DNA of 64,000 nucleotides. Origin: Breviolum minutum Mf 1.05b.01 (taxonomy: Eukaryota > Sar > Dinophyceae > Suessiales > Symbiodiniaceae). A model generated the notes under the pieces. That model was given only the letters and a program-made list of their open reading frames with translations, was not told the DNA's origin and ran no database searches. This document shows positions 12,207-24,234 of the stretch, one piece after another (position 1 is the first letter of the stretch; each line of letters opens with the position of its first letter). The stretch is taken from assembly GCA_000507305.1 (NCBI GenBank), contig DF239322.1, positions 62,001 through 126,000 on the forward strand, read 5' to 3'. The translations under genes and the position numbers were made by a program.

Positions 12207-15200
12207 ATGTCTACTGAAAGCGACTCTGATGTGGAGGAGAAGGCCTTCAGAAGTGCGTACATGGCGGAAGAGTCCACGGTCACATTCAAAGGACAAGAGC
12301 CACATGTGATCGACTATGAGCCGTTAAGGCTCTCCACCATCATGTTGTTTTTTACCTGGAAGGGCACTGTCTTCCGGAATGGCATCCTTTGGGTTGAGCA
12401 AGCCCTGGTCCTCCTTCTCTTCACTCTTACCGCCTGGTATGTCAAGAGTTCAACAATTAGTGACGCCAGTGCCGAAAAAGATGCCGGCAGCTTGGCAGAT
12501 AAAATGGCTACGCTCGCAGCCTTCTTGTTGGGCTTCTACACCTCCTTGACCGTTAGTCGGTGGTGGCGGCTTCGGACGGATGGCATTGGGAACATTTGGT
12601 CAGCTTCTCACTTGGCCAATTAGTGAATTGCAACTCACCGTCTTTTCAGTTTTGATAGGAAAGTAAATGTGATACTGCAAGGGGCACAACATGTTTTTCC
12701 AACGTTGCTGCCGTGTCAGGCTACCTCACAGCTGAGTTTGTTCTTATCACAGTTTGTGACCAAAGACAAAGAGACTTTGGTCGCTGTGCGGCGCTATGCA
12801 CGTGCCTCTATGGCCATTGTCTTTTTAAAAAGAAAGTTCGGGGCACAACAATTATACAAGAAGCTTGACACACTGGTGGATGAAGACATTCTTTTCCCAG
12901 ATGAAGTGAACCTGTTGCGAAGCTATAACAACAATTTGGCTGAGAGCATTTGGACCTGGATTGCCCACATCGTGGCAGACCTGAATGAGAAAGGGAAGAT
13001 CAAAGGAGAGGTGAGGAATGATGAAAAAACGCTGTGCACAAAGAGCCCTTGAAGAATGAAGCTGGATTCAACCCAGAAGTAAAGTAGCTCCAGGCAATCA
13101 AAGACATCATGCTGAAACATTGTGGCCATCGGCCATCGGCCATTAAGGATCTCATTTTATGATTCCGCAAACCATTCTTTCATTGCGATCAAGATCCAAG
13201 TTTTAGAAGTATGGAAAACACTCTCAGTATTTGGGATTGGAAGTGTAGTGTAGCATGGCTATGAGGTGATGCTGAACTTCTTGATGGAGAGAGTCAACCT
13301 GGGCCGCGGGGGGGCTGCATTGATCGGGGCACAGATGGGAACGCCGATTCCTTTGCCATACATCCACCTCATTGGTTTCTCACTTTCTCACTTTCTCACC
13401 TGAAAGTTTTGAACTTCAGAACTCTTTCTTTGTTGCTGCTTTCAAGAAATCGGACGTAGAGTTAGAGTTGAGTACCTTAGTGGGTTGTCAGCCCATACCC
13501 CCCACACTCTTAACCATCTTAGTTTCAATAAGATAGACAACTGAACATCAAACAAAATAAGGATCGTAAAAAATCGACAAGATCAACTCCTCAATACTCA
13601 ACAAATCATCAATATAAGATCTCAACAGGCTAATCAAAAATATATATGCTGCAAGTCTGAACCACCAAGGTGCTCTCTCAATTCAGAAAACTTCAAAACA
13701 CATATGTATCAACAATATGTATCATATAGAATATATAGATACTTACACTAGCCTCTAGACTATGATAAGTGCAACATAAAAGAGTATGATTGCCATATCT
13801 ACGATTAATTATCTCTCATTTGTTTATATGAGTGAAACGCAAAACTGATTACTGTAGACTATATATATATATACTGTAGTGATATTTATTTTGAGGGAGT
13901 GGGTTAGGGTTCCTTAAAAACGACTCTACAAGATGCTGAAAAGAAAGACCCATCAATACAGATGCAATTCTTCTTTAAACATGCGGAAGAGAAAGGGACG
14001 CCGCGAGGTGAAAACAGTTTTGTTGCACCCACAGCCTTTTTTTGAGAAACAGGGCACAACAGAAAAGGCAAACACGGATTGGGTTAAAAGAAATCTTTAC
14101 AGTCAAGAAAATTGAAGCACACATTTCTACAAGAATGCTATTTAAGGAAGTAGTGAAATTGATAGTAAAGGAGAGCAAGGGTGACAGTGTGTTTGATAAG
14201 AATAAGGTAATGATGATGCTTCTTGTATGCTGCAAAGGCAGCCACAACTGGATGAAGCAAATACTGTATATATATATATAAACGAACATGCCTTGAATTA
14301 AAAGATTGCAACAGGAAATGGAGAGAACATAAGCGGCAGGGCAGAGAAAGCACTTTCTTAACAAAAACAAATTGAAAGAAGATGATGAGGTTTTAATCCA
14401 CTACAAGTACCAGGAATGTTTTATTTTGGAATGGAGTAGGATGTATAGGAGGCTAGAGACACTTGTGTCGTCATACTTGATGATATTAAGAAATATCAGA
14501 TTGCGGTTATGTATTCCAACATTTCATTGCCAAATTGAATGTAGAAACATTTTAGTATTTCAATTTTGTATGGACTTGGCGCTGTTTTAAGACAACTCAG
14601 TACAAAATTGTTTTACCTCCTTTTCCGTATCATTTTACAACCTTTGCATGTTCGCATAGCAACATCCAATTCATCTCTCACACATCTAGTCATATTAATC
14701 TACTATTTATATCATGTATCATCTCCTTTTAAAAGGACTCAATTGCGTTTATAGTGTGCATAACCCCTTTTAAATCTTTGTGCTGTAAAGTTGCTACTTG
14801 ACCTGCCATCTTTAGTTAAGTCAAGTTTCACATCACACTTTTCACAGTTACCTCTGAACCTATAAATCTCTACACCACTTCAAAACTACATATTCCTCAG
14901 CATCATCTATGCGTCTGAAGGCTCTAGCAACCTGACCTCTATGCCCTTCAATCTTTGTTAACAAGTACCTCTAACCATATTCGGGTGCATCTCTTTATCA
15001 AAGTCATTGTTCAACAATTTTTTACTGTCTAAAACCAATGCAACAAGTTATAGATCTTCAAAGTCACTCTCCAATATCTGTATTGTCTAGTCTGGTTTGT
15101 GCTATTGAAATGATTGACACATAGAACAGCATGAGTGGATGAAAACATAATCCAAGTGGTGTTCAAGAGGTATCACGTCCTCATTAATTTTTGCCATACC

Positions 15201-16896
15201 GTACTTTAGAATATCATCTATCTTCTGTAATTTAACCCACTCCATGCTTATCACGATGTCTGCCACTACATACTTGTCCTTTATGCCCAATCCGTTTCTG
15301 ACTTCACTTGCTACGTTCCTACACCTTATGTTGGTGATTGCTATGTTATGTTCTGATGCCATTATCTCATCAGTGATATCAAAGTATTTGGGTATGATTT
15401 CTTCAATCGGCACTTTGTATGTCCAGCAGTTGCTCTATATCACCTGTTCCTATTATGACCTTATCAGGGTTATTCAACCAAAATTGTCAACTTGGTCTAG
15501 CATATGCATACTATACCTAAGCAATCCTAAGCATACCACATCAAAAGGTCAAAAAGTTCACAATCACAGGGTGGTAATTTTTCACTAGCATCAGTGGCCA
15601 CTGAAATGAATTTGTTATATGTGACGGCATGTGTTTCCTTCTCTTGTAGTGGCGGGTAGTTAGGTACTACCATACAAGCATTCTTACCCAACTGTCATTC
15701 AAACTCTGATATATGTGACCTCTAAGGTGTCATAGCTCAAGTTTCTTGCCTGTGGCTTCGGTGCCCCGTTCATCTTCTACCTTTTTTTCTTCACCCTTTC
15801 ATAAGTTTGCTTATCTTGCAGAATTCATTAAACTGATACTGGTACTTCTCTACGGGAAAGTACGTATGTTTCTTCTCTTCCACTTTCCACTGCTCCCTTC
15901 TTCCAACTGCCGATATACCTATGACCCGTGACTAAAACCAAATTATCCTGATGAAAAATATCACACCTAACACATCTTAATACTATACCCTAATCTTCTT
16001 TGCGTGTGACGCCTTGCAAGCCTCAAACATTGCGACATTATATATGATTTTGTAGAAGTGTAAAATCATCTCCTCTATGAACCCAACACCTCTCTCACTT
16101 TCTTTGCGTCGCTGACATTTAGCATACGCAAAAGGTATCGCTTTCATCATCATACTCTTTAGATACTGTACGTACCTTACCACCAAATTTTGCTCTCTAC
16201 AAATCTTTTTGAATCTTTTTGTAATTCGCTTTGTGCCGACTAGATCGTCGAACCTAATGTAGTGAATTTTAAGTCCAACATCATATTTAGGTAACTTCCT
16301 TAATCTGCATCCATACACTAGATTAGATTGCGTTAAAATGCCTCAACATGATTAGTGTCAGTTTGTTGCTCATTTCATTTTCCTCCTCACCTTCTCGGGT
16401 GTCCAAGTGTGAAACTTGGTTAAAGTGAATGTATACTTGAGAATCTGAAAGGCATATTTTGATATATTTTGATATTGACTTATTTTTCTTAGATTGAAAA
16501 TTGCATGCTGCAGTGTGTGGGGTCTAAAGGCTGACGAAGCACCAAGGTGCTCAACTTTATCTTGTAGGCCCCCTTGAAAGTTGCCAGACAGACCAGAGCA
16601 GTCAAGGTTTCCTCGTAAAGATCCACAACCTGATTCTGGGCCTCTCTCTTGGCTTCATCATGGGCTGCCAATGGGATGACAATGTGTTTGCCCGATTTCT
16701 ACTCCCTGTAAAAGTCTTCTGCATTCCCCTCCTGTACAATGCCATTCTGCTGGTGAATGCGGGCCTGGCGGACCCTTTCAACGGTGAGGTCAACGACTTT
16801 CCCTTCAAAAAGTATGAGCTGGGCATCGAAGGGGATGGCTTGAGCTATGTGCAAGCAGGCGAACATCTACCAGCATGGATGAAGAAGCAGAAGTGA
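12207..16896 (+). CDS. bestrophin-type anion channel, four exons
   Basis: Predicted chloride/bicarbonate channel of the bestrophin/UPF0187 family, an integral membrane protein. Exons: 12207-12602, 12720-13010, 13254-13374 and 16607-16896, which join in frame to 365 residues plus TGA. The start is the ATG at 12207; the upstream in-frame TTG is not used. Seen in the protein: a membrane helix near residues 58-79; a second at 98-117 running into FYTSLTVSRWW (110-120), the family signature region; TPIPLPYIHLIG (259-270), matching the family's pore-side motif of the PLVYTQ/LPFTYVH type; and a late hydrophobic stretch (301-323) followed by LADPFNGEVNDFP, the counterpart of the NPFGxDDDDF segment. 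Length suits algal and protist members. Intron 1 (12603-12719) is GC-AG, the others GT-AG. Intron 3 (13375-16606) is 3.2 kb, AT-rich and holds a decayed helicase. The exon 2/3 junction is the least certain. The upstream spliced-leader relic implies trans-spliced mRNA. Confidence 0.85.
13375..15101. other. 5' part of bestrophin intron 3
   Basis: Markedly AT-richer than the surrounding exons, with TA runs at 13859-13874 and 14268-14280. Minus and plus open frames of 60-131 codons are explained by AT-rich low complexity. It may be part of the same inserted element as the helicase remnant, but no termini were identified. Confidence 0.5.
15102..16318 (-). pseudogene. decayed superfamily 1 helicase (RecD/Pif1-like) in an intron
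   Basis: Read on the minus strand, broken frames retain the order of SF1 helicase motifs. A degenerate Walker A (GTEATGKK, plus 15733-15765) comes first. Next is a segment ending HAVTYNKFIS (around 15542-15694), like the conserved motif Ia region with a T-x-N-K-F core. Then follows NPDKVIIGTGDIEQL (15427-15475), equivalent to motif III GDxxQLxP. Last is an open frame at 15102-15413 with ITNIRCRNVASEVR and FIHSCCSMCQSFQ, matching the motif V/VI region usually written CHSxQG. The 111-codon frame at 15983-16318 would be N-terminal to these. Frameshifts and stops separate the blocks, so it is not functional. Helicases of this type occur in eukaryotic mobile elements and large DNA viruses; which one is not determined. 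It lies antisense inside bestrophin intron 3 and is much more AT-rich than the host exons. Confidence 0.6.
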
Positions 16897-16999
16897 GAAC
16901 TGGTGAGCGGTGGACCTTTAGGATCCTTTATTTGGAGACTCGTGCAGTTTTTCTGTCGGTTTTACCAAGTTTTCAGCCAAAGAAGGCCCACAGCTGAAG

Positions 17000-17457
17000 G
17001 AACAAAAAATTCCTGGCCCTTATACTGGAAACGTCTGACAAGCAGGAAATCACCCATCTTCCAAGATCATTTGGACCAAAAGTGCTTGAGGCCTATAGTC
17101 GTCTTGCACGTTCAGCAGTTGAAGTACTCCCAGAGGCATCTTCCCAGGCAGGGGGTCTGATTGTGAGCAGAGACAAGTTGACCGGATAGATGGGCCTGTT
17201 CATGGAAGAACTGGACTGGTATTTGATTTGTTTTGGACACTTCTGCCATGTAATGCCTGCACCTATCACTCAGCTATCTCTTGCTGCAGGAGTTTGCCAA
17301 CATTGTGTGGGCTGTAGCTACTTTGGCCTGTGGAGAGGAAAGCGTATATCAAGTTGGCGCCTCAGAGCCTGAAAGTGCAGATTTTCCATATCTTTTCCAG
17401 CTGGCAAGCATCAGCTCAGCAACTCGTCAACCTCAGGCGATTGATGCCGAAGCTTTG
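17000..17457 (+). CDS. partial gene with HPR/OPR-like repeat motif
   Basis: Two exons with compatible phase. Exon 17000-17162 follows a CTGAAG acceptor, contains FGPKVLEAYSRLARSAVEVL and ends at ATT|GTGAGC. Exon 17290-17457 follows TGCTGCAG, opens with EFANIVWAVATL and ends at TTG|GTGAAG. The motif resembles the QELANTLWALATL core of heptatrico/octotricopeptide-like helical repeats found in organellar RNA-binding proteins (often with a RAP domain) of apicomplexans and dinoflagellates. Only one repeat-like unit is visible, so the family is tentative. It begins only 104 bp after the bestrophin stop. Further exons must exist on one or both sides and were not found. Confidence 0.45.
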
Positions 17458-18909
17458 GTGAAGTCTGGTTCCTGCTGTTTTGGGGGGGGTTAGGCCGGGT
17501 TAGGTGCCTTCAGAACTGAGCATAATGATGTGAATTATGGATAATCATGCCTTGTCAAAGTAGAACTGTCTGGGCAGCTCCTGCTTTGCTAAACATCACG
17601 TTTGCCTCATCTTGCTTCTTCACTGTCTTCACCCTGATTAACATTGCAGATGTTGTTGTTTTCAGCACATGCTGGCAACTGTTCATTTTTGCCGGGGTGA
17701 TCAGCGCAGTGAAGCTCTGTGACTGTGACACTAAAAGCGGACACTGCCGAACATAGGCACAGTGCTTGGCGTTTCGGTTGGCAGTACTTTGCTCAAGCTG
17801 ACCGGCGTTCCTTAGACCATGTATGTTAGCCATTCAGCACAACGCCGGGAGAGCGGGCTTCAAAAAATCACAAGCCATTTGCCAAGATGATTCTGATGAA
17901 AATGCATTGAAAATGCATTTTCAGCATTTTCCTTCTCAGATCCAGCACTGTTTCCCATTTTTGATTGGACGACATGGAGAATGTTGTTCAGTGCGCCGAA
18001 CACATGTGGCCTGAGTAGATAGAGTTAGAGCAGCTTAGTGCAGAGAGACAATCAACATCAACAACACTAGGCCGAAGCAAACTAGAGATCCGGCCGCTTC
18101 CAGAGCCAATTTCTGACACCCCAGCCTTGTATAGTGGTGTGCCGAGCTCAGGGTGATTTCAGAATCAAAGCGTACGGTACACGTCATGACGGAAACAGGT
18201 GGGGGTGCATGTGCAAATATATACTGCCATGTAAATCTTAGATAAAGTATTTCATTTTATTTTTTTTCAAAATCATCTTTAGGGAAACATCCGTTTTTGT
18301 CAAAAAATCTATACATCTTTTTGGTGAGTCTTGAAGACCATGAGCTCAGAGAATTCCTCGACAGAGATACTCAAGGCATCGTAGTTGGCTCTGCAGCTCA
18401 CCACCTTGAGGTGCCATGTCTCTGGCTGCGTTGTTAAGTCTCGGGCGGAAAGAGGAACCTAAGCCGGGACGCTCAGTGGCTGATTGTTGCTGGGGGTGGG
18501 TGCTTTTGACAGGCAGGTCATGGCAGATCATTTTCATATCCACAAGATTTCACAATGGAGAAGTATGAGGAAGGCTGCAGAGTTTCAGTGCTTTCCGAGG
18601 CCTCCGCCTGTAGAAAAGCCTAAACCTGAAAAGCCCGCCACAGTGCGGTGCCTCAGAAATGCTGCTGAACTTACAGGCTCTATAGCATCAAAAAAATGTT
18701 ACCAGGTTGTGCTCAGTAACTTAGTAGAGTTGTCGGGAGTACAAAGCTGCAATGGTGATTATACTTGCTAGGATTATCCATCTTCCTCGAAAGCAGCGAG
18801 CTGGTTTGTGGATGTTTGCGGATGTCCCATGCAAACTTTCTCTCGGGTTTCTATCACACAATATCAAACAATCCAGTGTTGAAGCCAGCCACATGTTTAG
18901 ACTGAGCAG
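17458..18909. other. intron or intergenic, with one coding-like patch
   Basis: Contains a perfect 16-nt palindrome at 17908-17923 (TGAAAATGCATTTTCA). A plus frame at 18520-18690 contains a proline-rich run (FPRPPPVEKPKPEKPA) after a TTGACAG acceptor, so it may be an early exon of the next gene. Two frames are equally plausible there, so it is not called separately. Confidence 0.3.
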
Positions 18910-20467
18910 CCTGGAGCTGAGGAGGCACCTTCGGCCAGCATTGTCCAAAATGAGGAGGAGACCGACGCAAGATCGGTCCGCATTGTCAGCACTGCCGAGG
19001 TTGAAGGTTAACTTTAACGCCCTGCCTTTTCCTTTGTACAGGAACCAAAGGACTCTTCCATCTATAGAAGCAAGTGACTAATACGACCTCTGTCCATCAC
19101 TACACACTTCGTACTGACTGAATGTAGTCCAACTAATAACCCTCAGGCCTCAGACTTGTTACCCCACAGCGCTTCAGCGGTTCACTGTGGCACCACGGCA
19201 CTGCTATGAGCAGTGGGTTTGCCACGATTTGTCGTAGTTACGCTTCAAAGGTGCCATGTTTTTCCCCTTCTTTTGTCGCTGATTTTGATAGCCGCCTTTG
19301 GGAGAGCTAGTGTGGATAGGATCGAAAACTGGCCCTGGAGTTGGCAGCGAAACAGGAACCTCGGTGGCGTTGGATATATTTGATGCGACTTTCAGTTGAC
19401 GGTCAGTTGAACTACATTTACATTCAAAGAGTGTGGATTGTTTTGTTAGATCTTCCTGCTCCAAATCAAATAACCAACCACATCCAACCTCTGTGTGTGT
19501 GTTCAGCCAAACGAGGCCGATCTGCTGAGCGAAGAGGCGCCAAAGTTTCCGTCAAAACTGGATTGTGAGTTTCGATTTCAGTTCGCTTCACTGCAAGGGA
19601 TGATAAATTTGATTGGGTAAGGCTTGTGAATCTAGGCAACGAAGGGGAGCTGCTTGTCACCGTCAGCGAGCCTGCCAGATGCTGATCAGAGAGGCTGAAG
19701 AGGAGGCGGCCAAGGAACGGGAGATAGAAGAGGCAGCCAAGGCCGCACCCTGCTTCGTTGTATTTCTGGTTTTTGTTATTCTTTCAACAATTGTCGGGTT
19801 TTGGCGTTTTATCCCTAAAAGGTTGTTCACAGTGGGTGGCTAGAAATTTGGAGAATGGTTGAGACGTGGTGGAATACTAGGCCAGATGTCAGATAATTCT
19901 CCTGTCTTCAGTTTTGCCCACTGAAGGCGGCTGCGGCTCTGGCCCAGAAACAGAGACTTGCAGCTGCCACCACGATGGGTGCCAACCCCTTCAGCACTGG
20001 CGGTGGCTCAGCTGATACAGATTGTAAAGGTCTGCAAGGCTGGAAGGCATTGAACAGATTGTGCAATAAAGTTGGTGGCTATTGCTGAATATATTTGCAC
20101 ACATATACGGTATGCACATGAGTGGGAGTGTCATGATTATCATTTAATCTTTGCAGAAATTACGGAATCATTTGTATTCTGATCATTATTTACAGTAGCA
20201 TTCTAATTCTCATTCTCATGATCACTAGCATTCTCATTCTCATCATGCTTGGCGGCATAATCATTCTCATTCTCATTTCGTTCTCTTTTGTCATTCGCAT
20301 TGTCATTCTCAGTCTCAGCCTCATGGTGATTCTCATTCTCATTTTCATTCTAGTTGGCACTGGTCTTCGCACTATATTTTGTGACATATACAGTAGTTCT
20401 CGCTGCTTGGTGATGATGATGACGACGGTGATGAACATGATGATGGCAAAGAAGAAGAGGAGGAGGA

Positions 20468-20506
<39 letters not shown>

Positions 20507-23127
20507 AGACGAGAGAAGACGATCACACATTTGATTCCAACAACAACAGGTATTCATCTGGCTTTTTGAATGCCTTAGCGCCTGGCCGTTTCTCCAGAGT
20601 TGCTTTGTCTAGGTGTCCCCTGCACGAAAACAGTCTGGCTTGTTTGATTGTTGGTTGGCCAACCTAGATGGGCAAGACACGGTATGCACCACCAGCCATT
20701 TGTTTTATCAGTAATGGCTGGGGTGAGCTTTTAATCTTTTCGGAAGGACTCGAACAACTCACACTGCCTCCCCACAATTGCCACTGAGGTCGCATGTTTC
20801 AGCCGGGCGTATTTCTTTGTGACGAGAGATCGGGTTACAAGCCCATGGGTTCGGGTCTCAAGCAAGATGGGCCTGAAAGTTGGAACAAGACACGCATTGC
20901 AGAGTGGTATTTGATGGTAGTTGCACATGTATATTGAAAAGTCTTGTGTACATGTGTACAGCTGCTCATTGAACTCTTCAACCCAGGTGCCATGTCGTAC
21001 ATGCCCCCGACCGACTGGTTACCTCCTGGAATGCAGCTACCTGCTGCTGTGGCCGCAAATAAGGGTTCGGTGGTGCATCACGACACCTTTTTATAACCTG
21101 CCAAACTAGGTGGCTATTGGCCGTGCCTTCTTTACTCACCATTCTAGTTGAAGATTGGACAGGTAGCAGCCGAACACCATTCAAAATTTACAGTCCATGG
21201 ATATATATAGCAGTACTTTCCCAAACTAGCAATTGTGAGCTTGCATATGCTACACATTGCTACAGGCTACATGTCTATCCTCCCCGATGTTTGTTTGCAA
21301 TGCAGGCTGCCTTTCAAGCTAGTCAGCCACAATTTCGACAGCTACATCCAGCTGCTTTATGGGGACAAGAGTTCCTCAGTCGAGGAAGATCTTTCATCAA
21401 TGGTAATGGTCAGGGCTGGTCTCAGATGGTTGAGGTTCAAGGTCATGAAAATAAGGTTTGGACATGTGCATTGAAGCAGTCTAAATTCGCTCTCACACGT
21501 GCCACGTGATGGACAGAAAGTGTTTTCAAGCCCCTGTGCCATTGTTGCAGACCTATATTTTGTATTATTTCGTGGTTGTTCAGATTTGTTAACCATCTTC
21601 ATCATGTTCGTTGTAAGGTATGCCAGAATGGCTAGGCAACTTCCTCCATACATGCCAGCAAGCTATCAAGCCGATCCACCGCAGAAACCGCCACTGGGAT
21701 GCAGGGTGAAGGCGTTGCTTGGTTCTTGGTGCTAAGATGTAGGGCAATTAAGACGAATTAAGAGACACAGCATGACACAGCCTTCAGGAATTGTGTTGGC
21801 ATGACTTGTTTAACGAGGTCAGGAAACTTCCACTTTCCTCGATAGTGCTTGCGATCCCAAGATTTTGCGGCCAAGGCCTGTTCTGATTCCGCCTCGCGAA
21901 AGATCTAGATCACGCGAGCGGCAATGGGAAGGCAATGGCTACGACTATGGAGATTGGGGTGAGTGGCAGAAAGGTGGCTTGGCTCACAGCACAAGACCCC
22001 GCACCAAAGTCCTTGTGCTGGATGTGCTGGGCTAGGGCTAGGCTTAGGCCATGTAGTTTAGCCAATGGCACACGCCTTCACTCGAAACCGTTTCGTATAT
22101 CTTTGCACGAGAGCCATGCACTACAGCTGACTTGTCCGGCACAAGGTGGCGGCGGTGAGAAGGGATGGCCTGCAGCCTAGTATGTGGTGGCCGTATGCCA
22201 TTCTGATGGCAACTGCTGGGAGTTCTTGCTTTATGTAATTGTCCCTTCCCTGACACTGAATGCACCAGGCAACCTGTGCATGATACATATGATAAGGGCT
22301 TGATTAGAAAACAAGTAATTTACGGACATGATGATTGTATGCACCAAAACTGATATCTAATCACAAGCAGCTGAGAAACAGTGGTTTCTTGGCGCAATCC
22401 TATCAGTGTCTCGGCCGTCTCGAACACCTTAACTGCAGGCCTGGAGGAAAAGGAGGCTCGTCGCGTACGCACTTTTCATGGCATGGTAGGGGTTGATAAT
22501 TGATAAGTCGCAAGTTTGCTCAAGAGGCATGGAAATCTCAACCAAGGATACCGCATCTGAAGTTCTAAAGAGATCTAAAGAGAAGAATAATGATGAACCC
22601 AGTTGCTGAGAGCAGCCCTCAGCCTATTGGCCGATTAAGGCCTAGTGGAAGCTTAGCCTACCTGAGTATCGAATAGACACCGCATATTATATTTAGATAT
22701 TAGATGATATATATCATATCGTATGTTGGCCTGGAATAAATGCTAGCAGTGCAGATGTGCTGGAACAGAATGGAGCATAAACAAGTGCCCCTGCGACTGT
22801 GCAGGTGGCATAAGTTCCAGAAGCTATTTGAAGACATACAGACTACAGACAGAGAGATATGACATATGATATTGTGCAATATTAGAGGAAAATACTGCAG
22901 ACATTAGGGTAGCTATTCTGTAAATGCAAAGTATATCGTATATACATGATACTGCGTATGGTTTCAAGTGGCCAAAGAATATATACACATTTCTTCAGCT
23001 CAGCGAACATTCTGGCATGCAATTGTGCCAAACACCCATGCGAGGCGGTTGGGGTGGCTACGGAAAGTTCGGTGGGTTCGGCTTCAACTATGAGCAGGGT
23101 GATGGATTTGGCTACCAAGGCTATTGA
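18910..23127 (+). CDS. acidic, coiled-coil, RS/RGG-rich protein (RNA-binding-like), partial model
   Basis: Exons with matching phases: 18910-18999 (acidic, SIVQNEEETDARS) joins 19507-19564 (PNEADLLSEEAPKF). 19679-19741 (Glu/Ala coiled coil, REAEEEAAKEREIEEAAK) joins 19927-20023 (AALAQKQRLAAATTMGANPF) across a GC-AG intron. Then 20987-21051 (SYMPPTDWLPPGMQLPAAV), 21306-21455 (ALWGQEFLSRGRSF), 21862-21958 (IPPRERSRSRERQWEGN) and the terminal exon 22999-23127 (RGGWGGYGKFGGFGFNYEQ, stop TGA). The RS and RGG/YG-rich low-complexity C-terminus suggests an RNA-associated nuclear or granule protein; no RRM or KH domain was seen. Additional Gly-rich candidate exons lie near 22126-22155 and 22440-22480. 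The phase between 19564 and 19679 does not match, so an exon is missing or a base is wrong. Start codon not located. Confidence 0.55.
20189..20355. repeat. interrupted CATTCT/CATTCTCAT microsatellite
   Basis: Degenerate hexanucleotide array of CATTCTCATTCT type inside the intron 20024-20986 of the RS/RGG gene model. Confidence 0.75.
20405..20516. repeat. GAT/GAC then GAA/GAG purine-rich microsatellite
   Basis: Begins as a GATGATGAC-type triplet run and passes into a purine tract of GAAGAGGAAGAA triplets. It generates artefactual poly-Lys/Arg and poly-Ser frames. Intronic in the same gene model. Confidence 0.85.
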
Positions 23128-23406
23128 GATACGCCAGCAAAGCTGAAAAGGTGTGAAAAAACACCCCATCAACACTGGTGGTTGTCTCACATCAGCAGGG
23201 CGCACATAAAACAAGTAAGGCATGAACTGTGATCAACTGTTTTGGAATCAAATCACTCCATCCAAGTTTCAATTCCAATAGCCACTGGCATGAATATTCA
23301 GACAATATCAGTGGTGCTTTGCAAACTCAAATCGTTGTCACATGCCCACTACGCATGAAAACAATGACGAAGCATGGAAATGCGTGGTGACTGCTGACCC
23401 CTCCAG

Positions 23407-23497
23407 TCCTGTTAGGCCACCCTCCATGAAAAGACGTCCTATGATGGAAGAATATGGAAGACGTGGGAAAAGGATCGCGGCTTTCGAATTGCATCTC
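23407..23497 (+). CDS. internal exon, unknown protein
   Basis: Follows a CCCCTCCAG acceptor and ends at CTC|GTGGGT; 1 nt plus 30 codons, basic composition (PSMKRRPMMEEYGRRGKRI). No domain recognised. It follows the RS/RGG gene by about 280 bp and is probably from a separate gene. Confidence 0.4.
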
Positions 23498-23631
23498 GTG
23501 GGTTTGCATGCTCCCTTGTTCACATCATGCCATCGCAAGACCAGACAGGTTTATGCGGTGAAAACTGAAGAATTTGTATGCTGTAAAGTAAGTGTTACGA
23601 GGGTATTTATTTTGTCAGGGGTTTCAGGATC

Positions 23632-23868
23632 ATGAGGCATGCTGGCATCCACTGTTGGCCAGCCAAAAAGCATGGCTTGGCAGATTTCATCATGATAGTT
23701 CTGAAGGACGCCCCTCAATATTTTCGCACTTTTCTGCTAGATGTACTTTTGGAGTCTGAAAGCATCAAAAGTCCTTTTCGGTATCTGGAATATTTTGAGG
23801 ACTCTAGAAATCTAGATCAAACTACTCTGGCAATGATGCCTCTTTGTCATACTGGGCCATACTAACGA
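23632..23868 (+). CDS. hypothetical exon, unknown
   Basis: Plus frame of 77 codons after a GGGTTTCAG acceptor, with plausible composition (LKDAPQYFRTFLLDVLLESE and FRYLEYFEDSRNL). The frame is not continuous with 23407-23497 and the family is unknown. Confidence 0.27.
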
Positions 23869-24234
23869 GCCCCCATGATCTTTAGGTTGTCACCTATTGG
23901 CGCCCCTTATGGGTCGGATGGTGCAAGGCTTTTCCGGGGAGGGCAGCTGGGTGGCGACGCAAGGCATGTTGCTAGTCAGCTCAGGATGCCCTTTAAAACC
24001 ATCCCACTGGCAATGTCAAAATCACGGGTAAAAAGACGCATAGTAGCATCACAATCGCATAATATAGCTCCTTGTATGTAAATCCGGGCGCTTGTGATGG
24101 AACCTCACTTGTAGCTAAGGTGTTGTTTTGGGGGGGTTAGGATGGAAATGTCTACTGCAGCGACTAGGGCCACTTAGAGCAGCAGGCGAATGCAGCACTT
24201 TCGGCCCGCATCTGGTTTTGGTTGACGCTTTGAG

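Noticed and set aside
13094..13127. Possible extra bestrophin exon reading AIKDIMLK after CTCCAG
   Set aside because: No phase-compatible donor follows, and joining exon 2 directly to 13254 keeps the frame and gives a segment of the expected family length.
17908..17923. Perfect 16-nt palindrome TGAAAATGCATTTTCA as a regulatory site
   Set aside because: Made of a short AT-rich word repeated nearby (GATGAAAATGCATTGA); no gene start adjacent, so no function is claimed.
20190..20667. 149-codon plus frame with Lys/Arg-rich run and 61-82 codon minus frames
   Set aside because: Produced by two adjacent microsatellites inside an intron of the RS/RGG gene model.
20800..20900. Possible tRNA T-arm (GGTTCGGGTCTC-like)
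   Set aside because: The T-loop consensus is not met and no acceptor or anticodon stem could be paired around it.
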